The notes below the pieces were generated by a model. It did no database searches, was not told the DNA's origin, and was given only the letters and a program-made list of their open reading frames with translations. Positions 7,025 through 8,860 of a stretch of 8,860 bases of DNA are shown here, in pieces (the stretch's first letter is position 1; the number at the start of each line of letters is the position of its first letter). The position numbers were made by a program, and so were the translations under genes. The stretch is from Acidobacteriota bacterium (GTDB lineage: Bacteria; Acidobacteriota; Polarisedimenticolia; Polarisedimenticolales; Polarisedimenticolaceae): positions 7,346 through 16,205 of the forward strand of contig WVWW01000171.1 of NCBI GenBank assembly GCA_011773795.1, written 5' to 3'.

Positions 7025-8344
7025 ATGCCCAACATCGCGGTCGTCGGCGCCCAGTGGGGCGACGAGGGAAAGGGCAAGGTCGTCGACCTGCTCTCCGAGC
7101 GGTTCGACGTCGTCGCCCGCTTCCAGGGCGGCCCGAACGCGGGGCACACCGTCGCCTTCGACGGCAAGACCTACGCGCTGCACCACGTCCCCTCCGGCGT
7201 CTTCCGGCCGGACACGCGGATCGTCATCGGCAACGGCACGGTGCTCGACCTGACCAAGCTGCTCGAAGAGCTCGACGGGTTGGCCGAAGCGGGGATCGAT
7301 CTCGCGGGGCGGCTGTACATCAGCGACCGCGCCCACGTGATCCTGCCGATCCTGAAAATGCTGGACGCGCTCGAGGAATCGAGCGCCAAGGCCGGCGACA
7401 AGATCGGCACCACGCTGCGCGGGATCGGCCCGACCTACCAGGCCAAGGCCGCCCGCTGGGGCCTGCGCGTCGGCGATCTTGCCGATCCCGAGCATCTCGA
7501 GGAGCGCATCGACCGGATCCTCTCGGGGCCCGCCGGCGGGCGGCTGGCCCAGGCGGGTCAGGAGATGCCGACCGCCGCGCAGCTCGCCCGAGACGGGCAC
7601 GGGCAATGGAAGCGGCTCGAGCAGTACGTCACCGACACGGCGATGCGGCTCAACGACTGGATCGACGAGGGCGGCTCGGTGCTGTTCGAGGGCGCCCAGG
7701 GCACGCTGCTCGATCTCGATCACGGCTCCTACCCGTTCGTCACCTCGTCGACCACGGTGGCCGGCGGGCTGTGCGCCGGCCTGGGCGTCGCGCCGACGCG
7801 GGTGACCGGAGCCCTCGGCGTGTTCAAGGCCTACGGGACGCGCGTCGGCGCCGGCCCGATGCCCAGCGAGCTGATCGACGACGCGGCGGGGGACCTCATC
7901 CGCGAGCGCGGGCACGAGTACGGGACCACGACCGGTCGGCCGCGCCGCTGCGGCTGGTTCGACGGCGTCGCGGCGCGCTACGCCAACCGCATCAACCGCT
8001 TCGACGCCGCCTGCATCACGCTGCTCGACGTGCTGGACGCGTTCGAGGAGATCCGGATCTGCACGGGCTACCGTCTCGACGGCAAGCCGTTCGAGGGTTT
8101 CCCGGCCTCCGTGTCGCGCGCCGAGCGCCTCGAACCGGTGTACGAGACCCACAAGGGCTGGAACCGCGACACCACCGGCGTCCGCAAGTGGGAGGACCTC
8201 CCGGCGGAGGCCCACGCCTACCTGGCCCGGCTGGAAGAGGTCATCGGCACCGAGGTCGCGATGGTCGGCGTCGGCCCCGATCGGGTCCAGTCCATCCTCC
8301 GCCCGGGCTCGTGGATCACCCGCAACGTCCCGGATTTGATCTAG
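7025..8344 (+). CDS. purA: Adenylosuccinate synthetase
   Basis: The 439-residue enzyme joins IMP and aspartate using GTP to make adenylosuccinate, the first committed step to AMP; it is cytosolic. The GTP-binding signature AQWGDEGKGK (9-18) includes catalytic Asp13, and NAGHTV places catalytic His41 as in E. coli PurA. The second signature, GIGPTYQAKAAR, fits the family pattern exactly. The IMP and GTP site blocks SSTTVAGG, TTTGRPRRCGWFD and WNRDTTGVRKW are all present. The family's usual GTTGRGIGP loop reads GTTLRGIGP here, a tolerated-looking change. The ATG at 7025 is preceded by AAGGA (7015-7019) with 5 nt spacing and begins MPNIAVVGAQWG, the normal family start; the frame is open further upstream but that part overlaps the divergent gene. 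It is transcribed away from DUF2065-hutH. The next gene begins 95 bp downstream. Confidence 0.97.
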   Translation: MPNIAVVGAQWGDEGKGKVVDLLSERFDVVARFQGGPNAGHTVAFDGKTYALHHVPSGVFRPDTRIVIGNGTVLDLTKLLEELDGLAEAGIDLAGRLYISDRAHVILPILKMLDALEESSAKAGDKIGTTLRGIGPTYQAKAARWGLRVGDLADPEHLEERIDRILSGPAGGRLAQAGQEMPTAAQLARDGHGQWKRLEQYVTDTAMRLNDWIDEGGSVLFEGAQGTLLDLDHGSYPFVTSSTTVAGGLCAGLGVAPTRVTGALGVFKAYGTRVGAGPMPSELIDDAAGDLIRERGHEYGTTTGRPRRCGWFDGVAARYANRINRFDAACITLLDVLDAFEEIRICTGYRLDGKPFEGFPASVSRAERLEPVYETHKGWNRDTTGVRKWEDLPAEAHAYLARLEEVIGTEVAMVGVGPDRVQSILRPGSWITRNVPDLI

Positions 8345-8375
8345 ACGAGCGGCTTTCTGCAACTCAAACGCGGCA

Positions 8376-8422
8376 TTGATTCTCGCCCTCCGGGAACTTA
8401 AAGTTGCTTTAGAGCAGTCAAA
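8376..8422 (+). promoter_or_regulatory. Promoter region of the receiver gene (RpoE/ECF-like or sigma-70)
   Basis: Two readings are possible. One is an ECF-type element: GGAACTT (8393-8399), identical to the RpoE -35, followed by GTCAAA (8417-8422) after 17 nt. The other is sigma-70: TTGATT (8376-8381), 17 nt, TAAAGT (8399-8404). A small inverted repeat, AACTT-A-AAGTT (8395-8405), overlaps both. The region is A+T-richer than its surroundings. Confidence 0.45.
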
Positions 8423-8439
8423 AAGCACACGGAGGGCTC

Positions 8440-8826
8440 ATGGCATCCGGACAGCACCGCATCCTCGTCGTGGACGACGATCCCGGCGTTCGCGAGTTGA
8501 TTGCCGACGCCCTTCGCCTCGACGCCTCCAACTACGAAGTCGAGACCGCCGTCGACGGTGTCGATGCCGGCCTGAAGCTGGAAGCCTTCCGACCCGATCT
8601 CATCGTGCTCGACGTGATCATGCCCGGGATGGGCGGCCTGGAGGTCTGCAACCGCATCCGCCACCAGAGCGACCTGGACGACACGAAGATCATCATCCTC
8701 ACCGGTGCGCCCGACAGCGGCAAGGCCGAAACATCGCTGGTCTACGGCGCCGACCTGTTCCTACAGAAGCCGCAGCCGATCGACGTCTTGCTCGCGCACA
8801 TCGAGGAGCTGCTCGAAGGCAACTGA
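8440..8826 (+). CDS. Single-domain response regulator (CheY-like receiver)
   Basis: The 128-residue protein consists of one receiver domain and no output domain. The acidic pocket is VDDD (11-14), the phospho-acceptor is Asp58 in LIVLDVIMPGMGG, the switch Thr is Thr88 in IIILTG, and the conserved Lys is Lys110 in LQKP; all key residues are present, so it should be phosphorylatable. Such stand-alone receivers act by protein contact, for example in chemotaxis, phosphorelays or as phosphate sinks; the partner cannot be told from the sequence. The ATG at 8440 follows a strong Shine-Dalgarno GGAGG (8431-8435) with 4 nt spacing. It has its own leader after purA, and no terminator is visible between them. 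No kinase gene is adjacent; the sensor kinase at the left end is 4.9 kb away on the other strand. Confidence 0.95.
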   Translation: MASGQHRILVVDDDPGVRELIADALRLDASNYEVETAVDGVDAGLKLEAFRPDLIVLDVIMPGMGGLEVCNRIRHQSDLDDTKIIILTGAPDSGKAETSLVYGADLFLQKPQPIDVLLAHIEELLEGN

Positions 8827-8860
8827 CCCCGCCAGATCGTCGTTGCGGTGGCCCCCTACG

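Noticed and set aside
8392..8407. Sigma-54 promoter (GG...GC) before the receiver gene
   Set aside because: The TTGC half looks right, but the GG to GC gap is 11 nt rather than 10 and the -24 half is poor.
6956..8428. Minus-strand open frame of 490 codons opposite purA
   Set aside because: It is antisense to a fully conserved PurA sequence, has no motif, and reflects codon bias.
8345..8439. Intrinsic terminator after purA
   Set aside because: No stable hairpin followed by a T-run is visible; only a short AACTT-A-AAGTT repeat is present.

Overview
This is a GC-rich (roughly two-thirds G+C), densely coded bacterial chromosome segment made mostly of housekeeping genes. I saw no insertion sequence, phage gene, CRISPR array or other sign of recent transfer. 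Both tRNA genes encode their 3' CCA, and several genes start with GTG. A very long NtrY-like kinase and a ThiI-like thiolase of the bacterial/archaeal NFACT-R type suggest a deep-branching Gram-negative lineage such as Acidobacteriota or a deltaproteobacterial relative. That placement is inference; no rRNA is present.

Layout. Positions 1-3526 (minus) hold most of a giant membrane sensor histidine kinase whose C-terminal ATPase domain lies off the left edge. Positions 3514-3939 (minus) hold a small exported NTF2-like (DUF4783-type) protein that overlaps the kinase start by 13 bp and shares its promoter. A compact divergent promoter region (about 3939-3978) separates this pair from a plus-strand PP-loop tRNA thiolase (3969-4982). 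That gene is followed at once by tRNA-Val(CAC) and tRNA-Ala(CGC). Convergent to the tRNAs, with only 3 bp between, is a minus-strand pair: a DUF2065 (YjeT-like) small membrane protein and hutH, joined by a TGATG overlap. Divergent from that pair is purA (7025-8344). A single-domain response regulator (8440-8826) follows, with its own leader.

Functional themes. Three genes concern signal transduction (the kinase, its small exported partner, the lone receiver). Three loci concern tRNA supply and thiolation. Two enzymes concern nitrogen and purine metabolism (histidine deamination, AMP synthesis). The YjeT-purA adjacency echoes a neighbourhood known in Enterobacteria, here in divergent orientation.

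Most notable points: the kinase has no ATG, GTG or TTG start that would keep its first membrane segment, so an ATC start with a well-placed Shine-Dalgarno is the best candidate; its N-terminal half has about ten membrane segments and three extracytoplasmic domains; two minus-strand genes look leaderless; the thiolase has Gly in place of the first PP-loop Ser; and the receiver gene has a GGAACTT...GTCAAA element resembling an RpoE/ECF promoter. I found no clearly new multi-gene system.
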